Below, one piece after another: positions 25,719-37,300 of a stretch of DNA of 64,000 bases (its first letter is position 1; every line of letters begins with the position of its first letter). Under the pieces are notes generated by a model, which saw only the letters and a program-made list of their open reading frames with translations, did no database searches and had not been told where the DNA came from. The DNA is taken from NCBI GenBank assembly GCA_037389465.1, contig JAZARR010000174.1, positions 62,001 to 126,000 on the forward strand, given 5' to 3'. This stretch comes from Baylisascaris procyonis (taxonomy: Eukaryota; Nematoda; Chromadorea; Rhabditida; Ascarididae). The position numbers were made by a program, and so were the translations under genes.

Positions 25719-28666
25719 ATAAATGACTGAAGAGGAATGAGGGCGCAGTTTGTTGCCATACTGTATTTCAAATATTTATGCATTTTTTCACTGCAATGAA
25801 AAATATGGAATCCGCTCTAAAAAGTTAGAACAACGATTCGCGTAATAAAACAGTTTGAATTTTTGTACTGTGGTGAAGTTTGTTCATGCCTCTAAACCGA
25901 TTTAAAGGCAATGACAGCTGTTAATAATGAAAAATTAAAAACTTTTTTTTAATGACTGAATATCGAAAATGGCCGTGAATTCCAAAACTCTTTAGACCAG
26001 AATTTTCGAGAATTTATTGATTATGTATCGACAGTTAGCCATTTTATGTTTCTAAATCAGTGATGAAAAACTTCAAAACTGATCAATCAGATTTTCCATC
26101 TATTCGCTCCTGTTCATAGCTTGCCATCACTATTCGAACAGCTAATGCTTTCACTCAAGAGCAGTAAAGAAAAAAGGAGATAATCCAGTTATGGGTATTT
26201 CGCTTTAACGAAGAAATTTATGAAGGAAACCACTTCGATAACGACTAGATGAATGCAACCTGAGCTCACCTATGAGCATTACACATGAACTGGTTGAGGT
26301 TGTGTTCCTCAGAGCGGTTCACTTGCAATACTCCACAATATGAGCGCTGAAAATACCTTCACAATCAATATAGAATTCATATGTGAAATGTCTTTCAAAT
26401 AAGCTCCGACTACAGCGTCACGAACTCACGAACTTTATAGCTTGTTGACCTATCACCTCAACATAGAAAGATGCTACATCAATTTCAGAAAGAGCCGACA
26501 ATTGCCCATTTTCTTACGATTAACTCATTCCAATTTGTGTTTGTTAAAGCTTGTAATACGTGGATTCCTATAGACTACATTGCCAACTTCGATGACCAGT
26601 ACTCTGTTGATTATTAACTTATGCCAAAAATTATTGCCACCAAGAATATAAGCATTACTATAGACAAGATACGATCCATCTGCATGGGAGATTTTTTAAC
26701 GGAGCATAAACAAGTCGAGTTGGGGACTTCATGAAAGATGATGCCCACTTACAATTTTGACAAATCTCGATACGAAACGTCTAAACAGTAGCCACAAGAA
26801 AATATGATTAGGCAATAATTAGGCAATAATCAAACGGACTAATTGATCGAAGAAAACGAGGGTAATACACAACGAATAATTCAAAACACCATCAACTGAA
26901 ATTCGGTATGAAGGAGATACGAGTCAGTTTATGATACATCAGGATTCTGAAACATAGTGAACGCAGGAAGTTTGCGTGAAAGAGTGAGTGGAGAGCTTTG
27001 TGAGTTTCGTTCAGCACTGACCACTCAACGATATGACCCACTATGAATGGGAATCGCTTTTTAATTGCCCGTCAATGTGAAACTATCCGTGACAGCAAAA
27101 AACCAACGCACAGTTAACTCACGTTAGCCTACTGATGAAAGTTTCAATTCTCTGGCTATAGGAAAACTTGTGGGCATAATGGAGGTATGAAGGGTAAAGG
27201 GAAAGTGCAAAATATCCTAGAAGTATATAAATGAATATGAAGCATTTGCCTCATCTGGTTAGCTCGCAGTGAAGCACAACCTCGCCTATAGTTACAAGGA
27301 AATTTTCACTCTTTCGCAATAATTTTTGCCAAAATTTTTACCGTTTTGACACTCACTGAAGTTTCCAACCATCTACTGGATATGATTTCAAAATATATTG
27401 CTACTCGAAAACCTCATAGGCTGATCATTATAAAAAAAGCGGAATTTTTTCGTTTTCCAAACAGAATTTGTTCCATGATTAGTGCTTGGTAGAAAGAGGA
27501 GCAAAAAGATCTCTAATGACAAAATCAAGTGGAATAAAGCATTAAGCAGCTGTTTGTGTCACTATCGCAAGTTTTCCGGTTAGACTGGCCTAGATTGGTC
27601 TTTTCTGTCTATACGCATGCACCATTTGTTGTCCATCTGTCCCTAGTTACCTGTCCTTCCAGTAGTTTCAACTCCGCAACAATTGAAATCAAAGGAAGGA
27701 ATTCAGAAGAAAAAATCTATAAGAAGGGCGAATCATTATCCTTTAAAATCATTTATTAAATTCGAAAATGCACTAAATTTGCAAACTAATGAGCATTCTA
27801 TATTTTTTCAAATCGCAAAAGCACAATGCCATGTGGAATCTGCGCTTTCGCATCACTCTCATCAAGCAAACCGATTTCATAAGTTATCAACAAAGAATAA
27901 AATATGCGCAATAATAATGCCTTCATCTATTAATAAACTTAATCTCTCGAATAAATCTCCTGCAAAATATTCGCTTATGGCTGATGTGCAGTAAAAAAAG
28001 AGATTGATGTAAAATGCACCAATCTTTTCCTCATTGATATTTCTGACTCACTTCAAAGCTGATGGACGGAAAAATAAAAAGTCTGATAAAAAGATCTAGT
28101 TGCATTGTGTACGATAGCGCTCAGATTTTGGGATTCTAATTACAAGGGTCACCGAGTTGAAGCTGCCGAACAAATAGTCAGACGTACACATATATACCCG
28201 CAGGCACATTGCCGCTATCATGAGCTAATCCAAGCAAATTTATAAAAGCACATGAACGCTCTTCCTTAGTGGAGAGTTTCCAGGAACGGCCGGTTCTGAT
28301 GCATTATGAATGCATCATTGCATGTCTCATTATTTGCTCCTTACTTATTAAAATAGTCAATCTGGCCAGTTTAACTACAACAGCAAAGTTAGCCAACTCA
28401 TTTTGCATGTTTTCCACCTGCTTATAGACGCCTTCACCTATGCATATTTTTACTTCTAAAAAGCAGGTCGCTTGTATAAAATTAAGGCGTCGAAACATTC
28501 GTTTTCTTCCGATATCTCTCCAATTTAAAATATTCAGCACGTATAGAAAGTTGGTTGATCTAACTGAAACTAGGATGAGCGTACATATATATGCATATTC
28601 GGGTATACATAGATACAAACAATAATGGCATGGTAATGCAAAAACCTAGGAAAGCATTTTATGCAG
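25719..28666. other. Stretch without a supported exon
   Basis: No paired splice sites. A 12-base unit containing ATTAGGCAATA is duplicated in tandem at about 26808-26829. ORFs at 27556-27994 and 28304-28625 overlap in several frames and lack splice context. Confidence 0.5.
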
Positions 28667-28769
28667 GAAGCATGTCCGTGTGCATTTATGCGTACCTGTT
28701 TGCACTGTCAATCTGCAAAAGATGACAGCTATGATGAAGACTTTGTAACTAAAATCAGTAATATGCAAG
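28667..28769 (+). CDS. Putative Cys-rich internal exon
   Basis: Acceptor GCATTTTATGCAG and donor CAAG|GTAATTTCC enclose 34 codons plus one base (phase 0 in, 1 out). The peptide starts EACPCAFMRTCLHCQSAK with four closely spaced Cys, then an acidic block DDSYDEDF and VTKISNMQ. Composition is clearly protein-like, and both boundaries are of nematode type. The spacing C-x-C-x5-C-x2-C is not one I can assign to a known extracellular or zinc-binding module. Flanking exons were not identified; a phase-1 acceptor downstream would be needed. Alternatively a chance frame between chance sites. Confidence 0.4.
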
Positions 28770-29604
28770 GTAATTTCCCACTTGAATCTTGTTTTCAATG
28801 GCTACTCGAATTTTTGAATGCGATATGCATATACGATCGCCTTCATAGGAAAATTAACCAATTCCTTCGGCACGACAGATTAGATAAAGAAGGAAAATGA
28901 ATTGCATCTGCAAACTAGCAACGGTAGCCAATTCTGGAAGAAAAATATTCCGCAATTACATCATTGTTTCTAAGCAATCTTGAAGCTGATTCGTCAGGAT
29001 CGATGGAATTCTAAAAGATGCATATTTAGGCGTCTTCTATACGATGCACCTCCTCATTTTTTTGCTTCTTTGTTAGCTGAATTGGTGTCTCAATCGCTTA
29101 AAATATCGATTGTGAAAATGAGACGATACCAAAGTGATTTATGGACGACCTTTTATCAGTTTTTGTAATTTACTTAAGAGGAAAAAATTTTAAAGGGTCA
29201 AAAAGAGTGGGAGTCTCCTATTTTATGTTGATTCTTCAATAATCACTTCAACGTCAATTGTTGACATCTGCTGGAGTACTCTGAAGGATATTTATGATTG
29301 AAATTAAATCTGAACGGAGAAAAACTGGAACACCTTATAAACAAAATTCTCGTTAGCTCTAAGAGTATTTATTGTTCACTTCTACTACGTTATTTTCATT
29401 ACTCTCAGCGGCTTCTACAGAGAGAATCCAGTCCCCCTATAGAGCTTTTCGAGTCTATGAGTGGCTAGTCTTTTCTGAATAGAAATAACAGCCATGGAGA
29501 AAGGGAATTGGCGGAGATTTGCAAGCATAGAAACAGCAAGAGCCAGAAACAGAGAGGGACAGACGTAGAAAGCACAATTTGATAGGCAGCAGAAATAATG
29601 ACTG

Positions 29605-29891
29605 CCTTTATTGTTCGACCATTTGAGTCGACCGCGAATGATTGAACGCTACAGAAGAGTGCAATATTACAATTGCCTGAACTTCACTCGTGAACCACAA
29701 TGCCTACGCATGCTAAACACGACCTCCTTGGCGTTTCTCACGACCCTGCAGCACCACGCATCAGTGGAGCACCCACCTTCGGTCATTTCCGTGGGGGTCA
29801 CCTGAGAACAACGGCAAGCAGTTAGAGGCTCCGCATTTTCATCCAGAACTCTCTTCATGTTAAAGGGCCTTGTAACCCTTCTTGCAGGCAA
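29605..29891. repeat. GC-rich patch, probable dispersed-repeat fragment
   Basis: Clearly GC-richer than its surroundings, with an open minus-strand frame of 74 codons containing MKRVLDENAEPLTACRC and VTPTEMTEGGCSTDAWCC. Similar strings are, from memory, common in hookworm hypothetical proteins, which would mark it as a dispersed repeat; this is a hunch that a database search must confirm. No terminal repeats or transposase motif are visible. Confidence 0.35.
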
Positions 29892-31103
29892 AAGTTGAAC
29901 TATTCAAATTCTCTAAAGAAGTTAAGAAAACTGAAGTACTTCACTGCTGGAGGCCGAGGTTCGAAGGATTTGACAATAAATGTTGGAGAAGTAACATAGG
30001 ATATATGACAGTGATATTCAGCAATCGAGTGGTGTTTTTCATAAACATAACCAAGAGTCTTGAGACCAATGAACGGCATATTCGATAGGTTCTCTGAATA
30101 ATGGAAACCAGAATTTTTATATCTCACCTAAAGAACTGCTGAATAAGACGGTATATTGATTTATTCATCCATGGTCTATTTGCCCACAAATGTTTGATGA
30201 CTAAGAATCCACAACTAATTATCGCACACATTGATCGTTTCCATTTCCAAAACAGTCTTGTCGTACATGACACTAACATAACCACACACTGCGCACTTAC
30301 ATCCGCTGCCACTGTGTGTCCGTTTATAGAGGTCAAGCGCTACGTTTAATCTTTACTCCTATTTTCTTCATTGTTACCTAGAATCGACGATGTCGATTGC
30401 TCACCTTGCTACTAGACCAACTCGTAATCGCAGATGTGCAGTAGTAGAGTTTTGGCAAAGCTTTTGCAAGTCTCCTCCTTCCAATTCTTGGAGAGGATTC
30501 TACTCTGTAATCTTATAGCTATAACTGTGATTTATAGTTCAATCAACACACCAATACATGCATTTCCTTCAGATTATTGGCACCGAGTTCTGACTTATTC
30601 AGCCTATATAACACCAAGTTGATTCCATCCTTTACATAGGCTACAATGCCATTTATTATCTACACACATCATAATCAACTATCAACTAATTCAGACCAGT
30701 CTTCACCAAGCAGCATTCCAAAAGTGGGAATCAAAAAATATTGAAACAATCTTCGAATGGCAACCGCTTTTTTCCGAATTGATTATTGTGATGATCGAAA
30801 CAAGCAACAACATCAGCGATGTGAATACATTTTTAGTAAACAATGCACTCACTAAATTATAAAATTACCTGAAGATCCGAGAAAGGAAAACAGCGATCAC
30901 CAGTTGACAACACTATCACTAAACCAAACTGAAATACTAAAGGGAAGTTTCTGCCAGCTTAACCAGTCGTCTGACAATTAAACAAATATCATTCATACTT
31001 ATCTTCTATTGCTCGCATAGACTATGCTGAAACAGTGACGAAGATAAATGCTTTTTTCGCTGACTGATATTGATGGAAAGCACTTTTATTTGCGATATTT
31101 TAC

Positions 31104-31178
31104 TCAGATTAAAGTGAGGAGTTACAGGAAGCAAGTTTATAGATGAAACCGTCTCGGCCTCCTTAGGCTCATCTATCC
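31104..31178 (-). CDS. Putative 75-base internal exon
   Basis: Minus strand: acceptor AATCCGTTGCTTCAAG, 24 codons, donor CTGA|GTAAAATATC; phase 1 in and out, so the exon could be skipped without a frame change. The peptide IDEPKEAETVSSINLLPVTP then HFNL is acidic at first and composition-wise protein-like. Upstream in frame lies a TAA 13 codons before the donor-proximal part begins, limiting its length. It does not fit directly after the phase-0 microexon at 34319, so its gene is undetermined. Confidence 0.3.
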
Positions 31179-33380
31179 CTTGAAGCAACGGATTTAATGG
31201 CCCTCAAGAACATGGAATTCGCGCACAGGATGTAAATATTTCCTAACCTCTGTGAATAACCTATCAGGGAGAACAGCACAACTCTCACTCTCACTTCCTT
31301 TCCTCCTTCTTCATCCTCATCGTCAAGAAATCATAGAGAAGGGTTGCAACTACCTAAAAAACGAAATGCATGGTGCTATTAAAAATGAGTGAAAATTTGG
31401 ACACCGAAATGCAAGTTTCTGGTCCTGAATTTGCATAAAATCTTGCAAAATTACGGTGGCATTAGAATTGCATTGTAGAGGAAATAACCAAAAATTTAAT
31501 CCAAATAGAAAATGAAGGATATTATAAAATAAGTAAACAGCATAAAATAAATATGCGTATAACGTAGCAATGCACTAAATAAAAACGAAGTAGTTGAACT
31601 TGTAGATGAGAGGTGAAGCGTTGGGTGGTCAATGAACTGTCGGCCTTTAAAGTCCACATAGACATGGAGGGTTGAGAGCCAAGTCAATAATCTAACAAGC
31701 ACAGATCCTTCAATAAAGAAAGCAACACTTGACACCAACGAATATATTGACCCACTTCTTGATTACATTCGCCTAAACGCAAAATAGCAAAATTCGACGT
31801 TTTGTAGCAACCGAGATACTAAGTATTCGGTTCACCGCTTACAATGCATGAAGGAATTGATAAAATATGGCACAAAGCAATTGTTGAACAAGTCGAAGCC
31901 GTGTGGCTACAGAATCTTCGTTTAGATGCAGCCCGAGATCTCTGAAGGAATTAGCTTTAAGTGAAAAATTCCGAACTTTATAGCAGGGCTGACAGAAAAT
32001 TTAGGAGGGTGCTAAGAGATTTTCTAGAACGCATGTTTATTTCTTAACACATCTCTCTCCAATTCGAGATATGGTTAAAGCAAATATAAAAACGTACTAG
32101 AAATATTGGCTCAATATGCGCTCTAGCATGCCACACGCCCGCCCAATCAGTCTCATTAATCGTCAGTAAAGAAACAAGCAACAAATGCATTCATAATTTA
32201 ATTATTTCGATCACTCATAAAAATTTCTTAATATTTCTGACCTGCCCGGTGCAACTGATGGTGAATGAACAGAATTTCTCCATCTTCAAATCTCTACAGC
32301 TTCTTTTGAAATGATCGATAAACTTGAATATGGCACAGAAGGTCATTCTGTCAGTCGTCACATTTGATAACCCTAGCTTCAGCACTTAGCAAATTGCAGG
32401 CAATATACAAGAAACACTTAACAGCAACATCCTTCAAGAAACAATTGATATAAGCAACATATTACTGAAGAGGCAGACCGAAAAACGCATAGAAATATTT
32501 GCATATTTGCAAAGCAAAATGTATGAGAATGGAAGGCGGAAATAGCTGGAACCTTCTTAGTTCGGTTGTTCACGCATTCAGAGAGCATGAAACGATTTCC
32601 ACAAGACAGATGGCCATGAACTTTGCAATTGTGCCCAACAAAGCAACATGCTCGTTAAAGATGTCGATTAACGAGGGTTATTATTTGCACAGGTTTATTC
32701 AACATCCGCAATGCAATACGCACTTAATGATGTGTGGCATATCTAAATTGTTTTCTTCGTTTGTGTTAAAGTGTCTAAGAAATAAGTTTATGAGAATATC
32801 CATTTGCATATATATCCATATGTAACTTCACTCCAGCTTCCGTTCAATTTGTTCCATTGTTCTAATGAGTGCCTATTGCTTCAAATTGATATCTTAAAGT
32901 CCAAAGAACGGTTTACCTTAAAACTTAAAAATTCAATATCATCTCACATAACCATTTTTATGAGATTTGTTAAGAGACCGAAAAACTAAATAAGAATGTG
33001 CTCAATTTAGACTGTCCCATCAAATTTTCCAAAGATCTATCAGAGGCGGTTTATGTGGCTTAGTGCTAATGCAATCATTAAAAAGAAACTGCCTCCCTGA
33101 ATGCAATTTTGGAAAATTTCAAATTTTTGGACCAATTTCTCATCAAAAATGTAAAATTTGTTTGTAAGGTCTTATAGATCATTATTATTTGCTGAAGATG
33201 CTGGGCATTGATAATTTCATATCGTTTAAAGTTTCCCATCGGTGTATGCTACGGATATTTCTTGCATCCTCTTCGATGGATTCGCAATTGAGTTCATGTT
33301 TTACAATACGAATACAAGAGTGACCAATGATGCTCATATAATATGATTTAATATTTATCAAAACGCGAAATTCTTAACGA

Positions 33381-33471
33381 ATTTCTCATAGATTAAGTCA
33401 ATATTAAGTCAATATTGAATCAATTAAGTCAATAAGTCAATTTACGAAAAATTTCTCATAAATTAAGTCAA
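33381..33471. repeat. ATTAAGTCA repeat cluster
   Basis: ATTAAGTCA occurs at 33393, 33404, 33424 and 33463, with a shorter ATAAGTCA at 33433. A 21-base unit at 33381-33401 recurs at 33451-33471 with one difference. Low-complexity, slippage-like local duplication. Confidence 0.7.
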
Positions 33472-34318
33472 CACTAAGTTTCAGAATAGCAAACACTATA
33501 TTCATTCAAACACTAAATACATCCAATCCGAAATTTTTACCGCAAACAAAGCTAATGAAGGTTAATGCATCAAAACTTTTGAATTGGACGGAATCGAATT
33601 ATGAGTTTTGAATTTTGAATTGAATTTTAAAGCACCTCATGATGAGGCTCATAAATTGAGCCTAACTAATGAATTCAGTGCCTCATAATGAACTCATCCG
33701 ATATTTGAGGTCTTTTCGATCCAGTAGTGCAGTGTTGCTACCTAAACTTAAATAAAGCAACATTCATCTTCCATATGGAAGCCTTGTTCTATAAATAACG
33801 TTTTCATCAGTCCTAGTCTAAGGTTGTTTCGCCTCTTCACTCGTAACTTCACGAATGCCTCTTATTAACCCTCATTAATTTATTGAGCTATTTCGAAATT
33901 AAAGTTCCTTTCTCATTAAACGCATTCACTCACTTTTATGGGTGCTTTCAACAGTTTTGTTTCCCTCATTTTATATCATTTGTCCATATGTGCTCTTAAT
34001 TTACCTTTGTATCTGGCAGGATATTGCTGTTGTTGTTTTACATTTGCACAGAATGCATCATTCGCTTAATGGAATCGAATAAAGCAATCAAGAGACATCA
34101 AACGAATAATGAAAGTAATCGTTTAAAGCAGAAGAAATCATTGGTAATCATGCTCCGCTCGAATTTTGACAGTCGAAATTTTTTATATCAATCAAAGGAG
34201 GATATGTGATTGAGGAATTATCACTATGAATCGATCTCACGATGTTGAAGTGGAAACTTCTTCCGAACAATGCGATAAGCACATAACTCGTATTCATTAT
34301 ATAAAATAAAAAACTTAC

Positions 34319-34366
34319 ATAGTCGGGTTCGGGCTCTTCATATTCTCTCATTCTTCTCCCTTGTTG
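34319..34366 (-). CDS. 48-base microexon, acidic/basic peptide
   Basis: Minus-strand acceptor CAGTCATTTTGCAG and donor CTAT|GTAAGTTTT enclose exactly 16 codons, phase 0 at both ends, reading QQGRRMREYEEPEPDY. The two boundaries are strong and the EYEEPEPDY block looks like part of a regulated, tyrosine-containing linker. Because it is in phase 0 on both sides it can join the exon at 12622 (..EPDY-KEPVISRP..) and could be spliced in or out without changing frame. It would imply a downstream intron of about 21.7 kb. The peptide family is not recognised. Confidence 0.5.
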
Positions 34367-37300
34367 CTGCAAAATGACTGATATTATTTAGAGGAAATGA
34401 GGGGTCTTATTATTGGATCGAGATCTAATATCATGCGATCATCGATCGACGAAACAAAGCGCTAATCAATGTAACCATAATAAAACTGAATGGAAAAGAA
34501 ATATCTACTGTACAAATTTAATAAACAATATGAATATCTCTATTCATAAATGATAACCGAAGGTAAGGCATTGTTATTAGTTGATTTCGCAGTTTTTAGG
34601 GAAGGAAAATCCGCCGAACATTCTCAAGCTGAAAATATCTCCTACCAAAATCGCATTCCGTATCATATCAGATACAAAAGTCAATTTCATATACAATAAA
34701 AATGGATCCTTTAAACATTTGCGCCGCTCATTTTCGGGCAGGAAAGCACAAGAGTTGAAGATCTCATGCAGTTGAAGGCCATTCTCATATGCAGTTGAAT
34801 ATCAGGAAGTTAGAGAGCGATTTGTTGGAAGACACTCCTTCGACACGAAAGTTGAAAGAACAACCTCAGCTGAACACTAAAGGGATGGTCGGGGAACTGC
34901 AGCATCAAAGAAGGTTTTGTTGTGAGGACAAGAGATAATTTTCTATGAGGAAGCATTTCACTGTACAGCGATAGCCGAAGAGGATGGAGTCAGAGCGCCC
35001 TTCGATGATGGATGGGAAGAAGCAAGCGTGAAGGTAGGGACTATGGGAGTGGGGTGGGGGTAGATGGGAGGCTTAGGGGATCGCGAGAGGATAAAGTCCA
35101 GAATACTAGCCCGCTATAGAAACGACCAGGGCAGCATAGCGTTACCGTCATCGAACATCAAAATTCACCTCTTGTGTCAATAAACACGCAATCAATATCC
35201 TATAATTATCAAAAAAACTGCTATTTTTATGACTTATCGAAAAAAGAGTTCTTAAAACACAAGAAGCTTGCGTTGGTATTAATTTATAAAAGAAATGGTC
35301 GTTTTTTTTATGAGGAATTTTGCTTCAGCTGTTATATCATGCTTCAGTAGGCATTCATTCGCTTTATCAAAACATCGTGTTATAGTTGAGATATTGCAAG
35401 AAGAAAGCTCCTCCAAATATCACAAAAAGAATTGTTTTGCAGAAAGTATCGTGAAATGACCATCTCTTCTGAAGTTTTTCAAATGCTTAGTTAATGTCGC
35501 TTAATTTTTCAATTCTCTCAATAACCACATTTATGTTATGGAAAGCAAACATCCTCAAGGTCAGCTTGCCCTGAGAATAAATTATGATTGCATTGGTGCA
35601 TTTAGAAATTTTCTTATAGAATTATGTATTTTACTAAAGCAAGAAGAATGGGAAATAACAAAGCGAAGAACATAGTGATGCTTCAAGTATTCGTCCTTTA
35701 ATCCAACAATCTTATCGATTAAACTATCATAAATTCCGAACGCTCTCACTCAACTGATGTATCTTAATAACTATAATATAAAAGTGATTATATAGGTACA
35801 AGAGCCAAAAGTCATGTTTAGAGCTGCTTTGTTCTGAGAACATCTAAAAAGTTAAAAGCCTAGACGGTATAGGCAACCTCTTCATAAGCTACGTGATTAT
35901 TGACAACAACAGCAGTTTAATTTCTGCATTATGAATATTAAAAATAATAGAATGCATTATCCAAATCCGAGGACACATATAAATTCATGAAATTGATACG
36001 AATGTTTCCGGTTTATTGATTACAACCAAATTATTCGATACCATTAAAAATTGTTTCTTAAAAAATTGCTTGATAAGACTTTTCATCATTCACTGTCGAT
36101 ATTTTTGTTTACGTGAATTCGTTCCATATTATGTCTTCTGTTATGTTTCAAATTCATTGTAATCAGCTAAGAAATACTTCGAGGAACTAATAAATAACGA
36201 ACGACTGCAACTGCAATAATTATCAACGCAAAAAAATCACTACTGGACGACTGAATAAATCAATATAGATGTTGCGATAGTTGAGTTCGACAATCCAAAA
36301 TAGAAAATACTTGTCTAAATTTCAGTATTCTGAAGTAGCCAATAGATAATCTTTTTATACGCATACACCTGCAAATGCGCAAAAAAAAACAAATGAACCT
36401 GATTCAGGAAAAGAAACTTGTTTAATTTATAACAACCTTCTTTTCTGCGAAAAATATGATAAAGGGAACCCGACGAAAATAAAGCTGCGACACGAACATC
36501 TTGCTGAAAGGAGAATTTGTGCAGTGAGAAAAGCTAAGTGCTTTGTGGATGCATTTGATGCGTTCGTGCTCAATGGAAATGGACGCTCTCATTTTAGGAT
36601 GGCTCGCTCGCTTTTCAGTACGTGTGTTTGGCACGCTTCGCAAACAAGCCATTGGTCACTTTTTATTGATATATTGCCTCCTCTTCCCTATATCGTTAAA
36701 AGTATGAATCATATTGGACGTCAACCGTCCTGGAATTAAAAAATCCGGTAGAAGAAATTCTAATATAGTTAAACCATTAGAAAAAAAATTAATCTTTGAA
36801 CAAGTGATGAAAACGAACAAATGGAAAAAACTTTCTAGAACAACAGCGCCATAGATGTTTTTGCATTGCGCCTATCTGATCGACTGTTTTCATAAATGGT
36901 AAAGTAAAAGTAAAATATATATACTGACACCTTTCATTTCGAATGATCCTGCCGCACGCACAATCTTCCCATATAAGATCAGTTTTTTGTAGCTTGGCCA
37001 GTGTAAAATGAAAATCCGACTGAAGCAAAGTCCTTGAAATTTTTTAGGCTTTAAAGGTCGCGAAATATCGTATAGGAGATAAAGCTGCTGCCTACATTTC
37101 ACACGTCAAGTTCCCTGGCCTTAGTTTCAATGCCCTTAAGAATCCACATAGATAGGATATACACACGTGTCCATATGCGCAGTACCCAAAAACATACAAA
37201 CCCACATCTACGATGAAAGCAAAGAAATTATTTGAATGCTCAGTTGTTCCCAATGAATACTTCAAAGTGAGGGCGCAGTTTTATGAAATACAAACACATA

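Larger units (their letters stand above)
28770..34318. other. Stretch with isolated splice signals only
   Basis: Apart from the entries at 29605, 31104 and 33381, I see a strong minus-strand donor near 30303 (GCGGAT|GTAAGTGCGC). Short open frames precede it in two phases (one reading DLYKRTHSGSG), but the acceptor is poor. The ORF at 32499-32825 has no splice context and is consistent with chance. Confidence 0.45.

Noticed and set aside
36440..36510. Minus-strand exon behind a very good acceptor near 36510
   Set aside because: All three frames are open and no donor or polyadenylation context selects one, so nothing can be claimed beyond the acceptor.
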